Part shown: positions 1 to 5,904 of the stretch, in pieces | Layout: every line of letters begins with the position of its first letter | Numbering within the stretch: position 1 is the stretch's first letter | Assembly (NCBI GenBank): GCA_017452945.1 | Contig: JAFTLD010000102.1 | Span: 1 to 10,035, forward strand | From: Clostridia bacterium | GTDB taxonomy: Bacteria > Bacillota_A > Clostridia > Oscillospirales > CAG-272 | Length of the DNA stretch: 10,035 nucleotides | Reading direction: 5' to 3' | Notes under the pieces: generated by a model | What the model saw: only the letters and a program-made list of their open reading frames with translations | Databases searched by the model: none | Told to the model about the DNA's origin: nothing | Position numbers and translations under genes: made by a program

Positions 1-64
1 GGGCTTCGCGCCCTCGACCCGCGCGAGCCTTTGAAAAGGCTCGACCCAAACTTTCATCCTGTGG
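1..64. repeat. Palindromic intergenic repeat, copy A
   Basis: This stretch is an inverted copy of 8572-8635: read as reverse complement it matches there at 60 of 64 positions by my hand alignment. It holds two hairpins, one with GAGCCTTT paired to AAAGGCTC (about 25-42) and one at the window edge formed by GGGC and GCCC. It lies beyond the 3' end of the transketolase operon, as copy B lies beyond the 3' end of ddh. The element may begin to the left of the window. Dispersed repeats of this style, several short hairpins in a row after operons, are familiar in clostridial genomes; the function is unknown. Confidence 0.8.
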
Positions 65-125
65 TGATCCGTTTAAGTGGCAGCGGGCGAAAACTTTCAA
101 TCTGCTTTTCCGTGTGGGCAAAAGG

Positions 126-154
126 AAACCGCAGGCGTTAAAACCTGCGGTTTT
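126..154 (-). terminator. Rho-independent terminator of the transketolase operon
   Basis: A 10-bp perfect stem pairs 126-135 (AAACCGCAGG) with 144-153 (CCTGCGGTTT) around an 8-nt loop. On the minus strand the stem is followed by the T-rich run TTTCCTTTTG. It begins 12 bases past the stop codon of the leftward transketolase C-subunit gene, as expected for its terminator. Confidence 0.85.
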
Positions 155-165
155 ATCATATTCAA

Positions 166-1116
166 TTACTTCTTGAGTGCAATCGCTTTCTTTGCGTTCT
201 CTGCGATGTTCGCAGGGGTCAGGCCGTACATTTCAAGCAGCGGAGGAACCTTTCCGCTTCTGCCGAATACATCCTGTGTACCAACGCTGAGCACGGGGAC
301 GGGGCAACCCTGACAAACCGCCTGTGCAACAGCCGATCCAAGACCGCCGATTACGTTGTGCTCCTCGGCCGTAACGATCGCGCCTGTCTCTGCAGCTGCC
401 TTGCAAATCAGCTCCGCATCCAGCGGCTTGAGCGTGTGGATATTGATCACTCTTGCGTCAATGCCTTCACAGGCCAGCATCTCTGCTGCCTCAAGCGCCA
501 TAGAAACCATATAACCGGTTGCTACGATGGTCACGTCCTTGCCGTCACGCAGCACCACGCCCTTGCCAAGCTCGAACTTGTAGTTTTCCTCATCGTTGAC
601 CACGGGCAGAGGGTTTCTGCTGAAGCGGATATAGAACGGGCCGTCGGTCTCGATCGCGCACTTGACCGCCAGTCTTGCCTCAACGGCATCGGCAGGGTTG
701 ATAACCGTCATACCCGGAATGGTGCGCATGAGTGCAAGATCCTCTAAGCACTGGTGGGTTGCACCATCCTCACCGACTGCAAGACCTGCGTGCGTCGCAC
801 CGATCTTGACGTTGAGATGGGGATAACCCACAGCATTTCTGACCTGCTCGAATGCTCTTCCTGCCGCAAACATGGCAAACGAAGAAGCGAAAGCAGTCTT
901 GCCCGCAGCTGCAAGTCCTGCAGCTACGCAGACCATGTTGCCTTCTGCAATGCCGCAATCAAAAAATCTGTCGGGGTAAGCCTTCTTAAAGGTTACGGTT
1001 TTGGTCGCTTCCGCAAGGTCTGCGTCCAGAACCACAAAATCATATTGCTCTGCAAATTCCACCAGCGCCTTGCCGTATGCATCTCTGGTGGCTACCTTAT
1101 CACCAATCTTGTACAT
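166..1116 (-). CDS. Transketolase, C-terminal subunit (split enzyme)
   Basis: This 316-aa protein is the pyrimidine-binding plus C-terminal half of transketolase, a cytoplasmic ThDP enzyme that moves two-carbon ketol units in the non-oxidative pentose phosphate pathway. Visible family features are GIAEGNM at residues 55-61, whose Glu58 is the expected glutamate that activates the ThDP pyrimidine ring, the segment ASSFAMFAAGRAFEQVRN (77-94), DGATHQ (117-122) and a substrate-side SRNPLP segment. The length fits the C-subunit of two-gene transketolases; full-length enzymes are about 620-670 aa. The ATG at 1116 has an AGGAGG site seven bases upstream and lies only 4 bases after the stop of the N-subunit gene, so the two are co-transcribed and perhaps translationally coupled. 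A 1-deoxyxylulose-5-phosphate synthase half is a less likely alternative, because DXS is not normally split this way. Confidence 0.93.
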   Translation of the reverse strand: MYKIGDKVATRDAYGKALVEFAEQYDFVVLDADLAEATKTVTFKKAYPDRFFDCGIAEGNMVCVAAGLAAAGKTAFASSFAMFAAGRAFEQVRNAVGYPHLNVKIGATHAGLAVGEDGATHQCLEDLALMRTIPGMTVINPADAVEARLAVKCAIETDGPFYIRFSRNPLPVVNDEENYKFELGKGVVLRDGKDVTIVATGYMVSMALEAAEMLACEGIDARVINIHTLKPLDAELICKAAAETGAIVTAEEHNVIGGLGSAVAQAVCQGCPVPVLSVGTQDVFGRSGKVPPLLEMYGLTPANIAENAKKAIALKK

Positions 1117-1120
1117 GCTC

Positions 1121-1951
1121 TCAGTCCTCCTTTGCAGTCAGCTCGGCAACGGCAATTGCGTACTGCTCATCACTCGGAGCAGAGCCGTGCCACTTGACCT
1201 GATTTTCCATAAAGGAAACGCCCTTGCCCTTGGTCGTATTCATCACAATGGCACTCGGTGCGCCCTTGACAGCCTTGGCCTTTTCCAAAGCCTCCTCGAT
1301 TTGCTCAAAATCATGACCGTCGATGGTCTGCACGAAAAATCCGAACGCTTCCAGCTTGGATTCAAAGGGGGCGGGGCCGATGACCTCGGCAACCGGACCG
1401 TCGATCTGCAAGCCGTTGTAGTCGATGATCAGGCACAGATTATCCAGTGCGTAGTGGGCTGCAAACATGCAAGCCTCCCAGATCTGGCCTTCCTCGCTCT
1501 CACCGTCGCCCACAATAGCATAGGTGCGGTAAGCTTTGCCATCGATCTTTGCTGCCAGTGCCATACCGCAAGCTGCGGAAAAGCCCAGACCAAGAGAGCC
1601 TGTGGACATATCCACACCGGGAATGTGCTTCATGTCGGGATGTCCCTGCAGGATCGAATCGTGCTGGCGCAGCGTGCCCAGCAGTGCTTTATCAAAATAT
1701 CCGCGCTCGGCAAGTGCTGCATACAGGGCAGGCGCACAGTGTCCCTTGGAAAGCACCAATCTGTCGCGGTTCTCATCCTTAGGATTTGCGGGATCAATAT
1801 TCATGTGGTCAAAATACAGGTATGCCAGCAGGTCGGAAATCGAAAGAGATCCACCGGGGTGACCTGATTTTGCAGCGTGCGTGCCTTCCAGCACGCCAAG
1901 ACGAATGGCATTTGCCTTTTCTTTCAGCATTTGCAGCTTTTCCTGATTCAT
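1121..1951 (-). CDS. Transketolase, N-terminal (ThDP-binding) subunit
   Basis: This 276-aa protein is the pyrophosphate-binding half of split transketolase and must pair with the adjacent C-subunit to be active. Visible motifs, counting from the chosen start, are SGHPGGSLS (29-37), LSKGH (67-71), GSLGLGFSAACGMA (118-131), and the ThDP/Mg motif beginning GDGESEEGQ at 148 and ending at Asn179, the classic GDG-to-N spacing. A later TTKGKGVSFME segment also fits. The reading frame is open to an ATG at 1972, seven codons earlier, but I chose 1951 because GGAGGG lies 8 bases upstream and the MNQEKL start matches the usual family N-terminus. It is the first gene of the leftward operon, 129 nt... the C-subunit follows after 4 bases. 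I see no ThDP riboswitch in the leader, which is short. Confidence 0.93.
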   Translation of the reverse strand: MNQEKLQMLKEKANAIRLGVLEGTHAAKSGHPGGSLSISDLLAYLYFDHMNIDPANPKDENRDRLVLSKGHCAPALYAALAERGYFDKALLGTLRQHDSILQGHPDMKHIPGVDMSTGSLGLGFSAACGMALAAKIDGKAYRTYAIVGDGESEEGQIWEACMFAAHYALDNLCLIIDYNGLQIDGPVAEVIGPAPFESKLEAFGFFVQTIDGHDFEQIEEALEKAKAVKGAPSAIVMNTTKGKGVSFMENQVKWHGSAPSDEQYAIAVAELTAKED

Positions 1952-1986
1952 GGGAATTTCCCTCCGTTGCAATGTTTTGTCGCTTT

Positions 1987-2016
1987 ATTATACCATCCGC
2001 AAGGGATGCTTGTCAA
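1987..2016 (-). promoter_or_regulatory. Sigma-A promoter of the transketolase operon
   Basis: On the minus strand, TTGACA (2011-2016) and TATAAT (1987-1992) are both perfect consensus hexamers, separated by 18 bp. The leader to the ATG at 1951 is only about 30 nt, leaving no room for a leader riboswitch. Confidence 0.85.
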
Positions 2017-2121
2017 GGCAAAGAACAGGATTTGGAAAAGATATTTATGCGAATATGCATCCCACCTTTTGCAGAGGGAGGATAACCTCTCCTGCAAGCA
2101 ATCTGCTCGGTTCTGCGTGAC

Positions 2122-2150
2122 TTGACATCTTTCCCGGCCTGTGCTATAAT
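2122..2150 (+). promoter_or_regulatory. Sigma-A promoter of the small CPWC protein gene
   Basis: TTGACA (2122-2127) and TATAAT (2145-2150) are perfect consensus hexamers with the ideal 17-bp spacer. The promoter is divergent from the transketolase promoter, about 105 bp away, and sits 29 bp before the chosen start codon. The DNA between the two promoters contains only a weak imperfect hairpin near 2069-2097. Confidence 0.88.
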
Positions 2151-2179
2151 GAAAGCGCATGATGAGAAAGGAGAAATTT

Positions 2180-2458
2180 ATGTTTTGCTGTGACATGATG
2201 GAGAGCAACGTGTATTGCGCGGATGACCAAGAAAAAAAGCCGATATTTTATTCAAGACGCTTTGACGAATACATGCTTCCCGACACCGACAGCAGCGGTA
2301 TTCTCCTGCGCTTCTGCCCATGGTGCGGCAAGAAATTGCCCGATAGCAAGCGAATGAGATGGTTTGAGGAGCTTGATGCGCTCGGCATCGAAATTTCACT
2401 GCTTGAAACCGAACAGGTGCCGCCCGAATATCTGAGCGATGCTTGGTGGAAAAAATAA
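2180..2458 (+). CDS. Small CPWC-motif protein, DUF6980-like
   Basis: This 92-aa soluble protein has no signal peptide or membrane segment. The N-terminus is MFCCDMM with adjacent Cys3 and Cys4. The core is RFCPWCGKKLPDSKRMRWFEELDALGI (45-70) with a CxxC pair (Cys46, Cys49), followed by an acidic linker and the end PPEYLSDAWW. From memory this pattern, a CPWCG knuckle, then a WFxELxxLG helix, then a P-x-Y-x-S-D-x-WW end, matches the DUF6980 family of unknown function; the cysteines suggest metal binding, which is inference. An ATG at 2159 is also in frame, but the one at 2180 has AAAGGAG 6 bases upstream. The gene has its own consensus promoter and appears monocistronic. Confidence 0.8.
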   Translation: MFCCDMMESNVYCADDQEKKPIFYSRRFDEYMLPDTDSSGILLRFCPWCGKKLPDSKRMRWFEELDALGIEISLLETEQVPPEYLSDAWWKK

Positions 2459-2550
2459 AACAAGAATGCTCGATGGGGTATGTCCCTAAGTTAAGAAACG
2501 ACGATTTGCCACATCGGGATGCTAAATTAGCGGTAAAAATGAACAAAAGG

Positions 2551-2586
2551 AAAGCAGAAGTCTTTGATCATCAAGGCTTCTGCTTT
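2551..2586. terminator. Long hairpin, possible terminator of the CPWC gene
   Basis: AAAGCAGAAG (2551-2560) pairs perfectly with CTTCTGCTTT (2577-2586), and the inner CTTTGA/TCAAGG extends the stem to about 16 bp with one bulge and a 3-nt loop. The run after it on the plus strand is only moderately T-rich (CTGTTGT), while on the minus strand it is CCTTTTG. It may terminate the upstream small gene about 90 bases after its stop, or act in both directions. Confidence 0.55.
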
Positions 2587-2595
2587 CTGTTGTAT

Positions 2596-2789
2596 AAGAC
2601 GTGAAAGAGCGACCGTACGGTGACCTCATCCGGCGCTACGCGCCACCTTCCCCAGCGGGGAAGGCTTTTTTGGCGCATCCGTTTTGCTCAATTATCCGCT
2701 GAGGGGTTAACTTGATGAGCCTTCCCCGCTGGGGAAGGTGGCGCGTAGCGCCGGATGAGGTGCATCACACGGACGCTCTTTCACATCTT
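2596..2789. mobile_element. Palindromic MITE-like element with 43-bp perfect arms
   Basis: The left arm 2623-2665 and right arm 2719-2761 are perfect reverse complements over 43 bp, by direct reading. The symmetry continues imperfectly outward to GTGAAAGAGCG (2601-2611) and its complement at 2774-2784, giving an element of about 194 bp with a 53-nt non-palindromic centre at 2666-2718. Each arm also contains smaller palindromes, CCTTCCCC with GGGGAAGG and GGCGC with GCGCC. There is no transposase gene. The structure suits a miniature inverted-repeat element moved in trans; similar arm sequences are familiar as dispersed repeats in clostridial genomes. I see no clear target duplication at its ends. 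Confidence 0.7.
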
Positions 2790-2801
2790 TTGTTTACGAA
2801 A

Positions 2802-2841
2802 ACAGCAGGGGTTTGCTCATACTTGAACAAATTCCTGTTGT
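2802..2841. other. Imperfect 14-bp hairpin in the gene-free gap
   Basis: Positions 2802-2815 can pair with 2828-2841 over 14 bp including several G-U pairs on the plus strand, around a 12-nt loop. No T-tract of terminator quality follows. The rest of the gap, 2842-2950, shows nothing I recognise: no credible ribosome site leads into a gene, and the only open frame across it runs into the palindrome at 3005. Confidence 0.35.
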
Positions 2842-2950
2842 TCTTTCGCTAATTTATGTTTACGTTTGTGCGCCCGTAAGAGAGCCTCTCCAAGGAAATT
2901 GCAAACACATCCGTAACAATATCGCAGACTCTTTGTTCACAATATCTATC

Positions 2951-2979
2951 TTGACAAAGATATATAAATATAATAAAAT
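2951..2979 (+). promoter_or_regulatory. Promoter of the RNHCP-hydrolase-ruvX gene run
   Basis: TTGACA (2951-2956) is followed after 17 bp by TAAAAT (2974-2979), one base off consensus, in very AT-rich DNA. A perfect TATAAT at 2969-2974 is too close to this -35 box to be its partner. The transcript would begin near 2986 and carry a leader of about 70 nt that includes the 3005-3024 palindrome. Confidence 0.7.
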
Positions 2980-3004
2980 AATATTATACGAGCATATGAC
3001 CGTC

Positions 3005-3024
3005 GGGCGATTCTTGAATCGCCC
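3005..3024. repeat. 9-bp inverted repeat in the leader of the RNHCP gene
   Basis: GGGCGATTC (3005-3013) and GAATCGCCC (3016-3024) form a perfect 9-bp stem. The flanking CGTC and CTACGA resemble a short dispersed palindrome, a GGGCG-rich arm ending in CCCCTACG, that I recognise as common in clostridial intergenic DNA. It lies between the promoter and the ribosome site, so it would be a hairpin in the mRNA leader. No T-tract follows. Confidence 0.6.
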
Positions 3025-3056
3025 CTACGAACAACGTTGATTCACAGGAGGCTGCC

Positions 3057-3383
3057 ATGGAGCAAAAGCGATTTACCAAAAACGACGACGGCTTTATCTG
3101 CGCGCATTGTGGGCGCGAGGTGCAGCCGCTGGGCTATACCTCACGCAACCATTGCCCCTTTTGTCTGTGGTCGATGCATCTCGATGTTTTTCCGGGTGAC
3201 CGCGCAAGCGAATGCGGGGGACAGATGGAGCCTGTGCGCGTAGAGCCCGATCCCAAAAAGGGCTACGTGATCGTCCACCGCTGCACAAAATGCGGGGAAT
3301 TGCATCGCAACAAGGCCGCACACGAGGCTAAGGTACAGCCCGATAATCTGAAATTACTCATCTCGCTGACTGCGGGAAGATAA
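3057..3383 (+). CDS. RNHCP-domain zinc-ribbon-like protein
   Basis: This 108-aa soluble protein carries the signature that names the RNHCP family, SRNHCPFCLWSMHLD (29-43). It has three CxxC pairs (Cys15/18, Cys33/36 and Cys76/79) plus Cys53 in ECGGQM, which together suggest one or two bound zinc ions. The PGDRASECGG and VHRCTKCGE segments also follow the family pattern, and the length is typical. The biochemical role of RNHCP proteins is not established; nucleic-acid binding is only a guess from the zinc ribbon. The ATG has AGGAGG 7 bases upstream. It is the first gene of a tightly packed run, 14 bases ahead of the hydrolase gene. Confidence 0.9.
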   Translation: MEQKRFTKNDDGFICAHCGREVQPLGYTSRNHCPFCLWSMHLDVFPGDRASECGGQMEPVRVEPDPKKGYVIVHRCTKCGELHRNKAAHEAKVQPDNLKLLISLTAGR

Positions 3384-3397
3384 GAAAGGAGCTTGCT

Positions 3398-4330
3398 ATG
3401 ACGTACACTGCAAATGCCTTTACCCTGCCCTCTTCGGACGGTGTTCATACGCTTGCCGCATGGTGCTGGACGCCTGACAATCCAATCGGCGTCATTCAGC
3501 TCTCGCATGGCATGTGCGAATACGTACTGCGCTATGAAAAATTTGCTGAGCGCATGTGTGACGCAGGCTTTGCCGTTGTGGGTCACGACCACCTCGGTCA
3601 CGGCCACACCGCACGCTCCTCTGATGAGCTTGGCTACATTACCGACGCCAAAAATCCTGCGCTTTGCATGGTCAAGGACGTTTATGGCGTGAATCAATGG
3701 ATCAAAAAGACCTTTCCCGACCTGCCCGTGATCCTTTACGGACACAGTATGGGCTCTTTTGTGGCACGCTGGGCGCTGACCGAATACAAGAATGCGTGGA
3801 ATGCAGCAGTCATTTCGGGCACGGCAGGCCCCGAAGCCCCCACGGGTGCGGGCAAGCTGCTCTGCCGCGTGTTGGGACTGTTTGGCAAGCATAACCGCTC
3901 CAATCTGCTCTATACCATTGCTTTTGGCTCTTACGACAAGCCGTTTGCCGCCGAGGGCATCAAGAATGCTTGGCTGACCCGCGACCGCGCGGTCATTGAA
4001 AAATACAATGCAGATCCCTTCTGCTCCTACCGCTTTACCGTCAACGGCTATTTAACGCTCTTTACGCTGCTTGGCTACGTTTCTGCCAAGGACTGGGCAA
4101 AGAAGATGCCGCTCGAGCTCCCTATGCTGATCGTATCGGGTGAGAACGATCCCGTGGGCAACTTTGGCAAGGGCGTGCGCCACGTAGAGGCGCGGCTGCG
4201 TGAGGCGGGAGCAAGCGAGCTTTCCTCCATGTACTTTGAGGACATGAGGCACGAGCCGCACAACGAAACCGAAAACGACAACTTCTACGAGGGCGTGACC
4301 AACGTCATGCGCCGTATGATAAAGAGGTAA
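3398..4330 (+). CDS. Alpha/beta hydrolase, monoacylglycerol lipase-like
   Basis: This 310-aa cytoplasmic protein has the full layout of the Hydrolase_4 (serine aminopeptidase S33/monoglyceride lipase) group. An oxyanion-region HGMCEY (37-42) is followed by GHDHLGHGHT (62-71), the nucleophile elbow GHSMGS (115-120) with Ser117, then SGENDPVG (247-254) with Asp251 as the acid and MRHEPHNE (283-290) with His285 as the base. A variable cap lies at roughly 145-225. There is no signal peptide. The substrate is probably a monoacylglycerol or other small ester; lysophospholipid hydrolysis is possible, and sequence reading alone cannot decide. AAAGGAG precedes the start. It ends only 3 bases before ruvX, so the two are co-transcribed. 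Confidence 0.9.
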   Translation: MTYTANAFTLPSSDGVHTLAAWCWTPDNPIGVIQLSHGMCEYVLRYEKFAERMCDAGFAVVGHDHLGHGHTARSSDELGYITDAKNPALCMVKDVYGVNQWIKKTFPDLPVILYGHSMGSFVARWALTEYKNAWNAAVISGTAGPEAPTGAGKLLCRVLGLFGKHNRSNLLYTIAFGSYDKPFAAEGIKNAWLTRDRAVIEKYNADPFCSYRFTVNGYLTLFTLLGYVSAKDWAKKMPLELPMLIVSGENDPVGNFGKGVRHVEARLREAGASELSSMYFEDMRHEPHNETENDNFYEGVTNVMRRMIKR

Positions 4331-4333
4331 GCT

Positions 4334-4786
4334 ATGCAGACACTCAAGCAAACCAAGGGAAAGCTGCTTGGCGTGGACTTTGGCGACAAGCGCACCGGCA
4401 TTGCGGTATCCGACAGCATGCGCACCATGGCTTCGGGACGTCAGACCATATCCGTGGGCGGCATGGAAAAAACCGCAGAGCGCACAGCCGAGATCGCATG
4501 TGAGCTTGGCGTGGTTGGCGTTGTGGTTGGCGTACCCGTCAACATGGACGGCTCGTTCGGTCCCCGCGCACAGCACGCGCAAAAATTTGCGGGCATTCTG
4601 CAGTACAAGCTGGGGGACGGTATTCACGTGGCAATGTTGGACGAGCGCATGACCACCATGGCTGCCTCCCGCTACTTAAACGAAACAGACACGCGCGGTC
4701 AAAAAAGAAAGCAAGTGATCGACACGCTTTCGGCAGAGATCATTCTGCAAAACGCGCTTGACAAGCTCAAATATATGCAAATATAA
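4334..4786 (+). CDS. ruvX: Holliday junction resolvase-like RuvX (YqgF)
   Basis: This 150-aa protein has the RNase H-fold of the YqgF/RuvX family, which acts on branched DNA and has also been linked to 16S rRNA 5' maturation. The first acidic motif is LLGVDFGDKRTGIAVSD (11-27) with Asp15, the second is MLDERMTT (101-108) with Glu104, and the third is IDTLSAEIILQNAL (129-142) with Asp130. All three catalytic carboxylates are present and the length is typical. In many Firmicutes the gene sits near alaS and mltG; here it instead follows a hydrolase gene after 3 bases. Its ribosome site (AGAGGTA) overlaps the end of that gene, pointing to translational coupling. Confidence 0.95.
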   Translation: MQTLKQTKGKLLGVDFGDKRTGIAVSDSMRTMASGRQTISVGGMEKTAERTAEIACELGVVGVVVGVPVNMDGSFGPRAQHAQKFAGILQYKLGDGIHVAMLDERMTTMAASRYLNETDTRGQKRKQVIDTLSAEIILQNALDKLKYMQI

Positions 4787-4803
4787 GTAAGGAAGTATAA
4801 AAA

Positions 4804-5562
4804 ATGGCAAAATCCACAACATCCCGTATGATTGGTTGGGCGATCCGTCTTTTGGTCGGTGCCATGATCTTTTCGGTCGTGGGCGTACTGCTTTGGCGCA
4901 TTGTGTCTTCGGGTGACCCTGCATCCATGACCACCCTGCAGCCCAACGACAAGATCTGTGCTGCTTATCAGCAAGAGGGTGAACAACTGCAGATCCTGCA
5001 TCAACAGCACGATACCATCATTCGCGAGGGACCTTCCAAGGGGTATTTCTCGGTCACGCAAAGCGAGTTTATTCCCGCAGCAAATCAGCTGCAGATCACC
5101 TTCCGCTACAACAACAGCACGCTCAAATACGTGGCTGAGGACTATGGAAAAGAAAAGCCCCTTGAGCGCGGCAAGGATTGGTTTGACGTTACGGTCACCG
5201 TGGCTTACGATCTGACCCCCAGCAACACGGCAGACAACGCTTTGAATGATCCCGAAAGCGTCAGATTTGAGCGTTTTCAACCCACTGCATGCGTCAAGGA
5301 CACCAAAAATCTTTATAACTATGAGAGATTGACCTTTGACGGCGTTGACATTTGCGACGGCTTTGACGAGCAAGGAAATCCCATTATGAAAGCCGACGTG
5401 CTGGCCGTTTACGTGGATATCTACTTCAACGAGGATATTGATTACGATGCGGAACCGCTTGGTACGCTGTTGATCTACCTGTACGGCAACGAGCGCAAGG
5501 TGCTGTGCAACACACCCGATCAAAAGGATATCGCAGCACTTGAAGCTTACGCGCAAAAATAA
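4804..5562 (+). CDS. Membrane-anchored protein of unknown function
   Basis: I do not recognise this 252-aa protein. A short positive N-terminus (MAKSTTSRMIGWAIR) leads into one hydrophobic segment at about 15-34, with no lipobox or clear cleavage site, so it is probably a signal anchor. The rest, about 35-252, would lie outside the membrane: alternating hydrophobic stretches such as LQITFRYNNSTLKYV (96-110) and WFDVTVTVAYDL (126-137) suggest a beta-sandwich-like domain, followed by an acidic region around 206-217. Four cysteines are scattered at 52, 163, 184 and 235. The start has AAGGAAG upstream and follows ruvX by 17 bases, so it is probably the last gene of that run. The context suggests an envelope role, but nothing specific. 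Confidence 0.85.
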   Translation: MAKSTTSRMIGWAIRLLVGAMIFSVVGVLLWRIVSSGDPASMTTLQPNDKICAAYQQEGEQLQILHQQHDTIIREGPSKGYFSVTQSEFIPAANQLQITFRYNNSTLKYVAEDYGKEKPLERGKDWFDVTVTVAYDLTPSNTADNALNDPESVRFERFQPTACVKDTKNLYNYERLTFDGVDICDGFDEQGNPIMKADVLAVYVDIYFNEDIDYDAEPLGTLLIYLYGNERKVLCNTPDQKDIAALEAYAQK

Positions 5563-5580
5563 TTTGCAAGTTTTGCAAAT
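5562..5580. other. AT-rich dyad at the end of the upstream operon
   Basis: ATTTGCAA (5562-5569) and TTGCAAAT (5573-5580) form a perfect 8-bp dyad with a 3-nt spacer, overlapping the last base of the previous stop codon and ending 4 bases before the -35 box of the dapA promoter. The low GC content and poor T-tract make it a weak terminator at best; a binding site for a regulator of the next promoter is an alternative. Confidence 0.4.
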
Positions 5581-5584
5581 TCTA

Positions 5585-5613
5585 TTGACAAGGACACAAT
5601 AATCATTTATAAT
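5585..5613 (+). promoter_or_regulatory. Consensus promoter of the dapA-dapB-ddh operon
   Basis: TTGACA (5585-5590) and TATAAT (5608-5613) are both perfect, with an ideal 17-bp spacer. The transcript should start close to 5620, immediately before the riboswitch P1 stem. High basal transcription with control by the leader is the usual arrangement for riboswitch operons. Confidence 0.92.
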
Positions 5614-5620
5614 TTTCACA

Positions 5621-5791
5621 TAAGAGTCGAGGTGCATTGTACAAATAGTAACTTGCCGCAAAAGGCCGCACAGCCGTTGGCAGGCGAAAGGGGTACGGTG
5701 CCGAAGCCTTCCGCACGTGCAGCGGATTTGGTTGGGCGAACGGACTAAGTGCCGTTCGACTGTCGCGGATTTCTCGCGGGGTGCTTCTCTT
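5621..5791 (+). promoter_or_regulatory. Lysine riboswitch (L-box) aptamer
   Basis: The conserved parts of the lysine aptamer appear in order: GAGGTGC in the first junction strand (5629-5635), AGTA (5647-5650), the highly conserved GAAAGGGGTACGGTGCCGAA (5686-5705), GGTTGGG followed by a hairpin with GAACGG/CCGTTC (5738-5758), CTGTC (5760-5764) and a closing strand GGGTGCTTCTCTT (5779-5791). P1 is formed by AAGAG (5622-5626) and CTCTT (5787-5791). Compared by memory with the B. subtilis lysC leader, the core blocks agree closely. It lies between a perfect promoter and a strong terminator, upstream of three diaminopimelate genes, so lysine binding is expected to favour termination. The 5' P1 sequence AAGAG recurs at 5831-5835 as the base of the terminator, which suggests competing pairings for CTCTT. 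Confidence 0.93.
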
Positions 5792-5830
5792 TGGCATAAA
5801 AATCATCCGACAGGGTCGGAAGAGATATGC

Positions 5831-5868
5831 AAGAGTGTTTCCCCATGCGGGAAACACTCTTACTTTTT
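5831..5868 (+). terminator. Riboswitch-controlled intrinsic terminator
   Basis: A 13-bp perfect stem pairs 5831-5843 with 5849-5861 around the 5-nt loop CATGC, followed by ACTTTTT. It stands in the leader, 37 bases before the dapA start codon, where it must be read through for dapA to be expressed. A smaller hairpin, TCCGAC with GTCGGA (5807-5821), lies between aptamer and terminator. Confidence 0.92.
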
Positions 5869-5904
5869 GGTTAAAAATTTTGTGATATAAAGGAAGATTT
5901 TGTT

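Noticed and set aside
1001..1867. Long open frame of 288 codons on the plus strand opposite the transketolase genes
   Set aside because: It is antisense to two clearly recognised enzyme subunit genes, has no family-like motifs and no good ribosome site.
1952..2016. Possible ThDP riboswitch before the transketolase operon
   Set aside because: The promoter lies only about 35 bases from the start codon, too short for the aptamer, and no conserved ThDP-box sequence is present.
2813..3040. 75-codon frame in the gap before the RNHCP gene
   Set aside because: It has no convincing ribosome site, spans a promoter and ends inside the intergenic palindrome, so its C-terminus is repeat-derived.
4699..5661. 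Long minus-strand open frame of 320 codons opposite the end of ruvX and the membrane protein gene
   Set aside because: The plus-strand genes have ribosome sites, operon spacing and, for ruvX, a clear family. The antisense frame also runs into the dapA promoter and riboswitch.
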